Positions 8,180 to 16,030 of a stretch of 64,000 nt of DNA are shown here, piece by piece. Below the pieces are notes generated by a model that did not search any database, was not told the origin of the DNA, and saw only the letters and a list, made by a program, of their open reading frames with translations. Source of the stretch: an uncultured Lachnospiraceae bacterium (lineage in GTDB: Bacteria > Bacillota > Clostridia > Lachnospirales > Lachnospiraceae). How positions within the stretch are numbered: the stretch's first letter is position 1; the number at the start of each line of letters is the position of its first letter. Location: contig CAOKWI010000018.1 in NCBI GenBank assembly GCA_948473115.1, forward strand, positions 1 through 64,000, read 5' to 3'. Made by a program: the position numbers and the translations under genes.

Positions 8180-9154
8180 TTAATTCTGCCACCGGATCTG
8201 CTCCCCGTGGACGGGCGCATAACGCACCAGACTGATATCATCCAGGTTCTCCCTGTGCATATCCACCGCCGAGATCTGATGATTGTCATAGGTAGTATAA
8301 TAATAGATCCCCTTGTCCGCGTTGCAGCAGCAGGTGAAAATTGTAATCTCACATTTCCCGTCATTGAGCACACAGCAGCCCCTCTGCTGATCCACAGAAC
8401 CCAGGATGTGGAAAAACTGGCTCACGCTCTCGGCTTCCGAATCCCCGGAAATGGAATTCATCTTCACAAAAGCCGCCCTGACAAAGCGGGACTGGGAGGA
8501 CAGGTCACCCGGAAGCCCCATGGCGCCCATTCCCCTGCTGTAGGCGGACAGCTGAAGCTTATCACAGAAATGGTTCTGGGGCTCCCTGGGGGACAGCGCC
8601 ATATAATTGTTCAGCTGGAACATCTGCTCGTCAAAGGGCGGATTGTTTGTCAGGATGCCTACCGGATTGTCATATACCTTAACGCCGTCTTTCACGGATT
8701 CCACCGTAACCGCCTCCTCCCGGTCCGCAATGATCCAGTGCAGCTGCGCCAGGGGCAGATTCTCGTTAAAGCGCACGTTGGTAAGGTTGATCTTATCCAG
8801 CAGCGCCTTGGCATCCTTCACCGTGGCGCACTGAGCCAGGATCCAGGGAATAAACTCAAACTGCGCCAGATTGTCCTTATCCGGCATGGGGTTCTTGTAA
8901 TCCGCGTTTCCCACAAAGTTCAAACCTGCCATCCCCAGTCCCTTTTCATTGACTGCCTCATAATAAAGCGGACATCCCTCCTCCACATGGGCCATGCCGA
9001 TCATGGCGTAATGCTTTGCCATGATCCCCATATTGCGGAAGCGGAAAGGATAATTTCTCGGGGTGACCGTAATCTCATCCCCATAAGAGAACTCATAATC
9101 CAGCGTCCTGCCAAAATAGAAATCCTTCGTCTGATACGTCGCTGCCGTACACAT
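8180..9154 (-). CDS. Choloylglycine hydrolase family amidase (bile salt hydrolase)
   Basis: An N-terminal-nucleophile hydrolase that probably deconjugates glycine- or taurine-bile salts. The chosen start gives MCTAAT, placing the nucleophile Cys2 behind the Met that must be removed. GGAGG sits seven bases before this ATG, while longer readings have no site. Of 324 residues, the bile salt hydrolase set is complete: Cys2, Arg16, Asp19 (GRTLDYE), Asn79, Asn170/171 (LTNNPPF) and Arg223 (SQSRFVR). The family also contains penicillin V acylases, but the NNPPF motif region and length favour bile salts. It lies downstream of the carboxypeptidase gene on the same strand. No signal peptide is seen, so it is cytosolic. 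Confidence 0.87.
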   Translation of the reverse strand: MCTAATYQTKDFYFGRTLDYEFSYGDEITVTPRNYPFRFRNMGIMAKHYAMIGMAHVEEGCPLYYEAVNEKGLGMAGLNFVGNADYKNPMPDKDNLAQFEFIPWILAQCATVKDAKALLDKINLTNVRFNENLPLAQLHWIIADREEAVTVESVKDGVKVYDNPVGILTNNPPFDEQMFQLNNYMALSPREPQNHFCDKLQLSAYSRGMGAMGLPGDLSSQSRFVRAAFVKMNSISGDSEAESVSQFFHILGSVDQQRGCCVLNDGKCEITIFTCCCNADKGIYYYTTYDNHQISAVDMHRENLDDISLVRYAPVHGEQIRWQN

Positions 9155-9255
9155 AATCATGCCTCCATTTCTCTCCAAGAGCGCTCCCCAACTCCGGCTC
9201 GGAGCCGTTCCTTGTTCTTCTATAAGTATGACACGAAATGAAGAATATATCACCT

Positions 9256-10704
9256 CTATTGGGGAAGATATCTCTGATACAGTTCTACATGGTCTCTGAT
9301 GCAATACCATTTGTCGCTGGCGCCTGCCGTCACGCAGACATATTCCCTGCCGTCATGATCCGCCGCGAGGCTTGCCGCGCAGTGTTTGGACTGGTCCACA
9401 TAACCGGTCTTGGCGCACAGCACCTCCCCATGGGTATCCCTGTCCTCGATCCTTCGCAGGAACAAGTTGGAAATATCGATCCCCTCCGGATGTTCCGCCG
9501 TTTGCGCAGTGACATAACGATGTTCCGAAAGCACCTGGCGGCAGAGTTCATTGTCCGCGGCTTCCTTCAATATCACCGCCATATCATAAGGCGTGCTGTA
9601 GTGATCCTCGTCATACAGACCGATGCAGTTGGTAAAATGGCTGGTTTCGGACAGGCCAAGCTCCTCCAGCTTCGCATTCATCATATCCACAAAGGCCTCC
9701 TGGGAGCCGGCCACATAAAACGCCAGCCCGAGGGCCGCATCCGCGCCGGAGGGAAGCACCGTGCCGTAGAACAGATCTTTTAAGGGGATCTCTTCCCCCA
9801 CCTCAAACCCTGTATTACTACAGTCATTCACGAAACAATAATCTGTGATGGCAATGGGCATTGTAAAGGTATCCTCCAGATCCGTTATGTGTTCCGCCGC
9901 CACCAGCACCGTCAGGATCTTGGTCATGGAGGCGGGATTGATCCGGCTCCACCCGCCCTTCTGCGCCAGCACTTCCCCGCTCTCCACATCAATGATAATG
10001 CCGTATTCACTGAAAATATTGTCACCGAAACCGGCTGTATTTTCCGTGGTATGAGCCTCAAATACATGTCTTGGCGCCTCTGTCAGCGCAGTGCCGATGG
10101 CATACGCCGGATCATTCTGTGCCGCACCTGCTGCCATAGGGGTTCCCTGCTGCATAGCCGTTGCAATGGCCGTATGCAGCATCTGCAAGGATGTCTGCTC
10201 CTCTTCGCCTGGAACCGCCCCCTGTCCTGCCAGCGCTCCCGCAGAACTTTCTTTCCCGTCCTCCTGATTCTCTTTGGGGCGCACCGCCTGGGTGATCCCG
10301 ACCACCAGAAGGATGATACACAACGCCGCTGCAACAGCCGCAGCCGGCACACCGTATCGGAACAGCATTTCCCGCCGGTGCTTCTCCCGCTTCATTTGTT
10401 CGATCCTCTGCCTGTGTCTCCGCTGTCTTTCTTCCTCTCTCCTTTTCTCCTCAAGCCACTCTTCTTCCGTCCAACCCTCTTCCCGCCAATCCTCATCCTC
10501 CCTGTACATATTCTGCCAGTCTACTCTTGACTGATTCTCCTCCTGCTGGTCCGTGTTTGACCGGTTCTCCTTCTGTCGATCCGTATTTGGCTGGTTCTCC
10601 TTCTGCCGGTCTTCTCTTGGCCGGTTCTCTCTCTGCCAGTCTTCTCTTGGCCGGTTCTCTCTCTGCCGGTCTTCTCTTGGCCGGTTCTCTCTCTGTTGTA
10701 TCAT
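9256..10704 (-). CDS. D-alanyl-D-alanine carboxypeptidase with a repetitive cytoplasmic N-terminus
   Basis: Low-molecular-weight penicillin-binding protein (peptidase S11 type) of 482 residues that would trim peptidoglycan stem peptides. Catalytic motifs are Ser259-Met-Thr-Lys262, SGA (319-321) and Lys432-Thr-Gly434. Unlike typical members, which start with a cleavable signal, this one has a charged N-terminal region of about 115 residues before a single TM helix (about 117-140), so it is anchored with the N-terminus inside. Residues 1-60 are decapeptide repeats of the type RENRPREDxQ, encoded by 30-bp DNA repeats whose number may vary. The role of the charged tail is unknown. Confidence 0.88.
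   Translation of the reverse strand: MIQQRENRPREDRQRENRPREDWQRENRPREDRQKENQPNTDRQKENRSNTDQQEENQSRVDWQNMYREDEDWREEGWTEEEWLEEKRREEERQRRHRQRIEQMKREKHRREMLFRYGVPAAAVAAALCIILLVVGITQAVRPKENQEDGKESSAGALAGQGAVPGEEEQTSLQMLHTAIATAMQQGTPMAAGAAQNDPAYAIGTALTEAPRHVFEAHTTENTAGFGDNIFSEYGIIIDVESGEVLAQKGGWSRINPASMTKILTVLVAAEHITDLEDTFTMPIAITDYCFVNDCSNTGFEVGEEIPLKDLFYGTVLPSGADAALGLAFYVAGSQEAFVDMMNAKLEELGLSETSHFTNCIGLYDEDHYSTPYDMAVILKEAADNELCRQVLSEHRYVTAQTAEHPEGIDISNLFLRRIEDRDTHGEVLCAKTGYVDQSKHCAASLAADHDGREYVCVTAGASDKWYCIRDHVELYQRYLPQ
10525..10694 (-). repeat. 30-bp coding tandem repeats
   Basis: About five to six copies of a 30-bp unit (core CTTGGCCGGTTCTCT on the + strand) encode the decapeptides at the N-terminus of the carboxypeptidase. 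Copies nearest the start codon are almost identical and those farther in have diverged, which points to recent slippage or unequal exchange. Confidence 0.85.
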
Positions 10705-10731
10705 GCTCTGTTATCTATCCCCTTTTGTACG

Positions 10732-11409
10732 CTATGGTTGCATCTGATCCAGAACTGCTGCGAACTGCTCGCACCGCCGGTCAAATTGTCCGTAAAAATC
10801 CTGTCCCACGTCATACTGTGTCAGGTAAAAGGTCTGCAGGAGCACCATATTGGCCTGCTTTGCCAGCGCCACATCCTCACAGTTCCCGATCAATGCCTCC
10901 AGGTCATTCAGCAGATAATGCCAACGGCAGACAAACGAATGGTTCCTTTCCTGCTGCGGCATGTCGATCCACTTGCTTACCTTCACCTTGGACCGGTTCT
11001 TCATCGGACATTCATGGATCTGGAGCATATATTTGAAATCACCCTGCTCATAATATCTGCCCAAAGGAAACAGTCTGCATATCGATGGCCTGAAAGCGTG
11101 GATGCCGCATCGTCCCTGCCCGTTGAGAAAGGCGCACGCCTCCCCCTCTCCCGCCATCCGTAGATTTGGCAGAATGCAGCCGTCCACAACATGTAATTCC
11201 ACCTTGCCCTCTTCGATCAGGACGCCCAATCCTTTCCCAAGCCCCTTTTGCAGCCTGTACACATCGCAGGGATCCAGGATCACGGAATTTCCCATGCCCC
11301 GGCAACATTCCGAACAGCCATGGCATCCGTGGCAGTCCGCTTTCACCATATCATTCCTGCCGTATAAACGTCCGTCTGAAATTTCTGCAAGGCTGGCATT
11401 TCTTTTCAA
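10732..11409 (-). CDS. YkgJ-family cysteine cluster protein
   Basis: A 225-residue protein with the cysteine cluster CHGCHGCSECC (Cys26, 29, 32, 35, 36) and a second group in CAFL ... CGIHAFRPSICRLFP. This is the arrangement of the zinc/iron-chelating YkgJ (Fe-S-oxidoreductase-like) family. The family's biochemical role is not settled; metal binding is the safe prediction. It overlaps the upstream GH43-like gene by 4 bp (ATGA), so the two are probably co-translated. Confidence 0.85.
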   Translation of the reverse strand: MKRNASLAEISDGRLYGRNDMVKADCHGCHGCSECCRGMGNSVILDPCDVYRLQKGLGKGLGVLIEEGKVELHVVDGCILPNLRMAGEGEACAFLNGQGRCGIHAFRPSICRLFPLGRYYEQGDFKYMLQIHECPMKNRSKVKVSKWIDMPQQERNHSFVCRWHYLLNDLEALIGNCEDVALAKQANMVLLQTFYLTQYDVGQDFYGQFDRRCEQFAAVLDQMQP

Positions 11410-12320
11410 GATTCCATCCTCTTTTCCCGGACAAACCCGTATTTATCCGCAAGTTTCTGATATTCCTCCTCCGTTATGGGCAGGATGCCGCCATGCCGTT
11501 TCTTTGTGCTGCCCATATCGAACTCGCTATCCTCCAATATCCTGAACTCGCCGCTGGCAAGATCCTTCGTCACCAGGGGCAGGTATCCCTTTCCCGTGGC
11601 AAACCGGTCTACCATGAGGCACCATTCGTTCCTGTCATTAAACCGGAAGATTTCCGGGCCCTCCACGCCGTAAAGCGCACTCAGAGTTACGGACTTAATC
11701 TCCTTAAAGTCCTCCGGATGCAGCGTTTTACTGAAATCCACGCAGACAGTCTTCACTGTCTCATCCTTGGTATAGCGGTAATATCCCTGTTCCGTATGGA
11801 TGATGGTGGTGTCAATCACATGGTTATCCTTTTCCAGGAAAAGAAAAGGTTCCGTGAAATTTTCAAAATCCGTCGTATGGGAGGCGTATATTCTCTGCTT
11901 TCCTTCCACCATGGAAGCCCAGAATACCAGCACTGCACCCTGCTCCTCGTCATAAACCGCCTCCGGCGCCCAGACGCAGCCCGCACCTTCCACACCTACG
12001 GTATGGGCTTTCGGCCCCTGCCAGCTGGCCAGGTCATCGGAACTCCACACCAGCATGTCCCTGCTTCCTCTGTATTGTGCCGTTTCCCAGCCTTTTCCCG
12101 CCTCTATACGCAGATCGGTGGCAATCAGGTAGAACCTGTCCGGCGTCCGAATCAGAAAAGGATCCCTGGCGCCTTTCTCGCCGATCCCACTTCTCAATAC
12201 CGGCTGGCCTTCTCTTAAGTCCTTCCAGTGCAATCCGTCGCGGCTCAGGGAAAAGTAAATCTGTTCCCCGTCCTTCTGTTCCCCTGTAAAATGCGCAAAC
12301 AGATATCCCGCATATGTCAT
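11406..12320 (-). CDS. Glycoside hydrolase family 43-like protein
   Basis: Five-bladed-propeller type glycosidase, probably acting on arabinose- or xylose-containing glycans (inference). The ATG at 12320 follows GGAGG by nine bases and gives 304 residues; an upstream GTG start is less likely. Family-like stretches are YLFAHFTGE at the N-terminus, SRDGLHWKDL, GARDPFLIR, VWAPEAVYDEE and GPEIFRF. Asp in ARDPF and Glu in APEA fit the conserved acidic residues. No signal peptide is seen, so it should act on imported oligosaccharides. It is co-translated with the Cys-cluster gene. Confidence 0.78.
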   Translation of the reverse strand: MTYAGYLFAHFTGEQKDGEQIYFSLSRDGLHWKDLREGQPVLRSGIGEKGARDPFLIRTPDRFYLIATDLRIEAGKGWETAQYRGSRDMLVWSSDDLASWQGPKAHTVGVEGAGCVWAPEAVYDEEQGAVLVFWASMVEGKQRIYASHTTDFENFTEPFLFLEKDNHVIDTTIIHTEQGYYRYTKDETVKTVCVDFSKTLHPEDFKEIKSVTLSALYGVEGPEIFRFNDRNEWCLMVDRFATGKGYLPLVTKDLASGEFRILEDSEFDMGSTKKRHGGILPITEEEYQKLADKYGFVREKRMES

Positions 12321-12400
12321 CTGTCTTTTCCTCCATTCCCGTTCCAGGTCTCTTCTCACTGCAATTCCGAGACTCTTCTTATTTCATCTTCTGGTTCTTT

Positions 12401-13504
12401 TCATTCCGTTTCCGCCCGTGACAGCTGACTGCGCTTCTCCATGATCTCTTTCAGGCTCTCCACATAGGGTGCGCGCGCAATCCCGTATTCCGTCACAATG
12501 CCGGAGATCAGTTTATGATCCGTCACATCAAAGGCGGGATTATAGACCTTTATCCCTTCCGGCGCCATCCTCTCCCGATACCACATTTCAGTCACTTCAT
12601 GGGCAGGGCGCTCCTCAATCCTGATCTCCGCGCCGGTAGGCGTCTCCATGTCAATGGTGGATGTGGGTGCACAGATATACACCGGCACACCGTAATGCTT
12701 TGCCACCGTGGCCACCACCGAAGTCCCTATTTTATTGGCGGTATCACCGTTTGCCGCCACCCGGTCACAGCCCACAAAAACCGCCTGCACCAGTCCCTGC
12801 GCCATCACGCTGGCAGACATATTGTCACAGATCAGCGTCACGTCCACTCCCGAGGAACAGAGTTCAAAGGCAGTCAGCCTTGCCCCCTGCAGCAGGGGTC
12901 TGGTCTCGTCCGCGAATACATGGAAACCGTAGCCCCTTTCCTGCCCCAGATAGATAGGCGACGTAGCAGTGCCATATTGGACTGCTGCAAGCTTCCCTGC
13001 ATTACAGTGAGTCAGTATCCCATCCCCAGGATTCACCAAAATCAGCCCATTTTCGCCAATCCTGCGGCAAACCTGGACATCCTCGTCCCGAATCCTCAGA
13101 GCCTCCTGGTGCAGGATTTCCTTCACTTCCGCGATGGACTTTCCGCCTTCCTTCCCTGCCCTTAGCGCCACGGCCTCCATGCGCTTCAGCGCCCAGGAAA
13201 GGTTCACTGCCGTAGGCCTTGAGGAATCCAGATAATCCTTGTATTCCCGGAATTTACCGTAAAAAACACTGAAATCCTCCGTATCGATCTGCTTGGACAA
13301 TATATAAATCCCCATGGCTGCAGTGACCCCGATCGCGGGCGCACCGCGCACCTTCAACAGGTAAATGGCCTCCCAGATCTCCTGTGCCGTCCTCAGCGAT
13401 ATCAGTTCCGTCCTGCCGGGAAGCAATGTCTGGTCAATAATTACCACGGCATTATCCGCATCGTCCAGCGCCACCGTATCATATTCCATAATATTAGCTT
13501 TCAT
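12401..13504 (-). CDS. mtnA: Methylthioribose-1-phosphate isomerase
   Basis: Methionine salvage enzyme that converts 5-methylthioribose-1-phosphate to the ribulose form. The 367-residue protein has the eIF2B-like fold signatures RGAPAIGVTAAMG near the N-terminus, ILTHCNAGKLA with the catalytic Cys, and GCDRVAANGDTANKIGT with the catalytic Asp. Length and motifs match MtnA rather than eIF2B subunits or ribose-1,5-bisphosphate isomerase. No other methionine salvage gene is adjacent, so it may handle by-products of SAM enzymes or nucleoside salvage. Confidence 0.95.
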   Translation of the reverse strand: MKANIMEYDTVALDDADNAVVIIDQTLLPGRTELISLRTAQEIWEAIYLLKVRGAPAIGVTAAMGIYILSKQIDTEDFSVFYGKFREYKDYLDSSRPTAVNLSWALKRMEAVALRAGKEGGKSIAEVKEILHQEALRIRDEDVQVCRRIGENGLILVNPGDGILTHCNAGKLAAVQYGTATSPIYLGQERGYGFHVFADETRPLLQGARLTAFELCSSGVDVTLICDNMSASVMAQGLVQAVFVGCDRVAANGDTANKIGTSVVATVAKHYGVPVYICAPTSTIDMETPTGAEIRIEERPAHEVTEMWYRERMAPEGIKVYNPAFDVTDHKLISGIVTEYGIARAPYVESLKEIMEKRSQLSRAETE

Positions 13505-13547
13505 GCCTTGTCTCCGTTCCTTATGTCTCTGCTCTCCTCATGCTGCT

Positions 13548-14042
13548 TCAATTAGAAGAATGCCTTGTGATATCCGCAAATTCCGCCCTTGCCGCTTTTG
13601 CCAGATCCAGCGGCGAAAGTTCCAGCTGGGAACCGATCCTGCCTCCGCTGACAACCACCGTTTCCTGTGCTTTTGCAGAACTGTCGATCCTGGTGACATA
13701 CTGCTTCTTCATGCCCACCGCGGTGCAGCCGCCCCTGATATAGCCTGTGACCGCGTTGATATCCTTCACGTGGATCATCTCCACGCTCTTTTCCCCCACG
13801 CTTTTCGCCGCCGCCTTTAAATCCAGTTCTTCCGCGATGGGGATCACAAACACAAAATAATTCCTGCTGCTTCCCACCGTGACCAGGGTTTTATATACTT
13901 TTTCATAAGGCAGTGACAGCTTGTCCGCTATCTGCAGGCCGTCTATAAATTCATCGCACTCATATGTATAATGCTGAAAAGGAATCTGCATCGTCTCCAG
14001 AATCCTCATGGCATTGGTCTTGATTTCCTTCTGCTTTGCCAT
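13548..14042 (-). CDS. ybaK: Cys-tRNA(Pro) deacylase, YbaK/EbsC family
   Basis: trans-editing enzyme that hydrolyses Cys (or Ala) misattached to tRNA-Pro. The ATG at 14042 follows GGAGGG and gives 164 residues, the usual size. YbaK-like features are the N-terminal TNAMRILE, KTLVT with the conserved catalytic-site Lys, and the GGCTAVGMKK segment followed by ETVVVSGGRIGSQLEL. It lies 43 bp from mtnA on the same strand. Confidence 0.92.
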   Translation of the reverse strand: MAKQKEIKTNAMRILETMQIPFQHYTYECDEFIDGLQIADKLSLPYEKVYKTLVTVGSSRNYFVFVIPIAEELDLKAAAKSVGEKSVEMIHVKDINAVTGYIRGGCTAVGMKKQYVTRIDSSAKAQETVVVSGGRIGSQLELSPLDLAKAARAEFADITRHSSN

Positions 14043-14154
14043 TGTTCCCTCCATCCCAGAACACAGTTTTTATTATTATGGGTAAAATTGTATCACACCT
14101 TCATCCCTGTCTGCAAGACAGCCTTTGCTCTTTCTTTGCTGATGGTTGCTGATC

Positions 14155-14309
14155 GTTACTTTTCACACCCACGCCACCGCGAGGTGTTTTCACGCGCCTT
14201 TTGCGTGATAAAACCAAAGCGATTAGAATAATCGCTTTGACAGCTGTGCGCGAAACCGCTATTTTGCGGTTTCTGTGCATATGTTACTGGTCACGGAGTG
14301 AACAGTAAC
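14155..14309. mobile_element. Family A-variant MITE (155 bp) with 8-bp target duplication
   Basis: The ends are GTTACTTTTCAC and, inverted, GTTACTGTTCAC. TGCTGATC flanks both sides (14147-14154 and 14310-14317), a perfect 8-bp duplication. As in copy A1, the right end is a nested palindrome (GTTACTGGTCAC ... GTGAACAGTAAC, 14283-14309). The interior contains smaller hairpins such as GCGATT...AATCGC. No coding content; it fills most of the gap between ybaK and the lipoprotein genes. Confidence 0.8.
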
Positions 14310-14438
14310 TGCTGATCATGTCCTTTTCAGGAAGCAGCACATACATAGAGAAGACCTTCTTCATTACTTCTATCACGGCTGTACGGAAAAAGTCTTAATA
14401 CTGCAAATCTCATTGTTGCTCCCCTTTCTACCACGACA

Positions 14439-14494
14439 GCAAACGAACGAAAACGGAGCAGCCTTTCGCGGCTGCTCCGTTTTCGTTCGTTTGC
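14439..14494 (-). terminator. 25-bp perfect stem-loop directly after a lipoprotein stop codon
   Basis: Positions 14439-14463 pair perfectly with 14470-14494 around a 6-nt loop. The stem begins at the base next to the stop codon of the 14495-14878 gene. There is no good T run after it on the minus strand, so it may be a terminator without U-tract, an RNA-stabilising hairpin or a protein-binding site. Confidence 0.6.
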
Positions 14495-14878
14495 CTACTT
14501 TTCGGCTTTAGTACATTTTAACCCACCGACCATAATGTATCCATCGCCTTCCGCATAATCATATGTTCCATCGTCAAAATAATCCGTTTCCTCCTTAAAA
14601 TCAAAAGTAATTTCCAGGCCTCCGTCATCAGTTTCAGCAATTTCATATGTTCCCTCCGCAGTTTCGGTGCTTACAGTCCCCAGCAGCTTAATCTCATAGG
14701 ATGCCTCAACCTTGCTCCCCTTAAAAGTATAAGTCACATTCCAAGTCTGTCCGAGAAATCCGGATCCTGCCTCATAAGAGCCGGAAGGCACCTCTTTCTT
14801 GCCGCAGGCTGCCAAAGCACAGGCCAAAATTACAGCAGCAAGTGTCACCTTAATTACTTTTTTGAAAGAGCGATTCAT
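14495..14878 (-). CDS. Small lipoprotein, paralogue 1
   Basis: A 127-residue exported protein. The signal sequence ends in a lipobox (LAACGKK), so Cys25 or so should be lipidated and the protein anchored outside the membrane. The mature part is a small beta-rich domain with GSYEAGS, TWNVTYTFKGSKVEASYE, TAEGTYEIAE and GDGYIMVGGLKC. It is clearly paralogous to the next gene and overlaps it by 4 bp. Function unknown; the fold pattern resembles small lipocalin-like lipoproteins, but no family can be assigned. Confidence 0.82.
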   Translation of the reverse strand: MNRSFKKVIKVTLAAVILACALAACGKKEVPSGSYEAGSGFLGQTWNVTYTFKGSKVEASYEIKLLGTVSTETAEGTYEIAETDDGGLEITFDFKEETDYFDDGTYDYAEGDGYIMVGGLKCTKAEK

Positions 14879-15276
14879 TGTCCTTCCTCCTCGACTTTAG
14901 TCCATTTTATCCCACCGTACATAATGTATCCGTCACCTTCCTCATAAACATCCGATTCATCGTGGAAATGATCTGTTTTTTCATCAAAGTCAAGGATAAG
15001 CAGCAGATTACCGTCATCGTTTTCAGCAATTTCGTATGTACCTTCTGCGGTTTCGGCGCTTACAATTCCTAAGCCCGTAACCTCACATGTAGCTGTCGCA
15101 TGTACCTTGCTGCCCTCGAAGGTATAGGCCACATTCCATTTTTCTTCGCCGCTGGTGCTTTCAAGGCTTGTCTCATAAGTGCCGGCAGGTATCTTCTTGC
15201 TGCAGCCCGCTAAAGAGCAGATTGAAATCACAACAACCAATGCCATCCTTGCAACCTTCATTAAATTTTTATTCAT
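14875..15276 (-). CDS. Small lipoprotein, paralogue 2
   Basis: A 133-residue lipoprotein with signal peptide and lipobox (LAGCSKK). It shares with its neighbour the block order GTYETS, KWNVAYTFEGSKVHA, SAETAEGTYEIAE, a DD-N/D-G-LLLILDFDEKTD segment and GDGYIMYGGIKWTK. The two arose by tandem duplication and are co-translated (4-bp overlap). Function unknown. Confidence 0.82.
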   Translation of the reverse strand: MNKNLMKVARMALVVVISICSLAGCSKKIPAGTYETSLESTSGEEKWNVAYTFEGSKVHATATCEVTGLGIVSAETAEGTYEIAENDDGNLLLILDFDEKTDHFHDESDVYEEGDGYIMYGGIKWTKVEEEGQ

Positions 15277-15340
15277 TGTCTTTCCTCCATGACTACTCCC
15301 TTCCTACAGCCAACATTTTGGCGCCCGCAGTCTCGGGTTT

Positions 15341-16015
15341 TTATTCCAAAGACGCATAAAAACGCCTTCGCGAAACCGGCTGTGAATGGTAATATTTTTC
15401 GAACACTTCATCAAACAGGCGAACACACTGTGGGTTTTCATCCACAAATTTGGTAAGCGCACCGCCGCTGTCAGTATTCCTATACTGGCGGGCGTCTTCC
15501 GCGTCCTGCGTGGCCTATCCTGATATATCAAACTGTTTATAGGGTCTTCCCAGCTTCATGGCAAACAGCTTCGCCATGAAGATCTTTCCCACTCCCGAAG
15601 GTCCTGCCAGAAGGTATACAGATCCGGGGCAGTCCCCGGAAGTTTGCCCACTCTCTTCCCCTCCGGACAGGCGCCCTCCTATCTGCCCTCCCTGTTCCAG
15701 AAATACCCCTTCATACCCAGGTTACCAGAACTTCACATAACGGTCACCGGGCCTGTATGCACGGCTCGCATCCCCAAACCCGCCTGCAATCGCACCAGCA
15801 ATCGTAAATGCGCCAAAGAAACCGAATACCATGTCGCCCAGCATCCTTTCCAGGATACCGTGGTCAACATGTCCTTCAGGCATATGGTACCACACCCCGT
15901 GCCTGACCAGATTCCTGAGATCCCTTTCCGTCACCTGTTTTCCATGCCTGTATCCCCCTTCATCCGATGCCCGCGGGAATTGGCAGCGTACGGCATCCCC
16001 GTAGGCATATGTCAA
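15341..16015 (-). pseudogene. Decayed AAA+ ATPase gene
   Basis: A single continuous minus-strand frame from 16015 to 15341 can be read through two stop codons, TAA at 15722-15724 and TAG at 15515-15517, before ending at TAA 15341. The N-terminal part (MTYAYGDAVRCQF ...) includes a Gly/Ala-rich, membrane-like segment. After the first stop come a Gly-rich linker, a Walker A motif GPSGVGK (15584-15604) and, after the second stop, ATQDAEDARQYRNTDSGGAL and LFDEVFEKYYHS, which resembles Walker B plus sensor regions of Clp-type AAA+ ATPases. The Walker A Thr/Ser is replaced (GKI). The 3' end is missing. It is a degraded gene in the surface-lipoprotein cluster; its former partner is unknown. Confidence 0.78.
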
Positions 16016-16030
16016 AATACCAAAGTATAA

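Noticed and set aside
8108..9241. Long plus-strand open frame opposite the bile salt hydrolase
   Set aside because: The opposite strand has a complete catalytic set and a good start; this frame is its antisense shadow.
9155..9310. N-terminal extension of the bile salt hydrolase
   Set aside because: The nucleophile must be Cys2, which requires the ATG at 9154; the extension also overlaps the carboxypeptidase gene.
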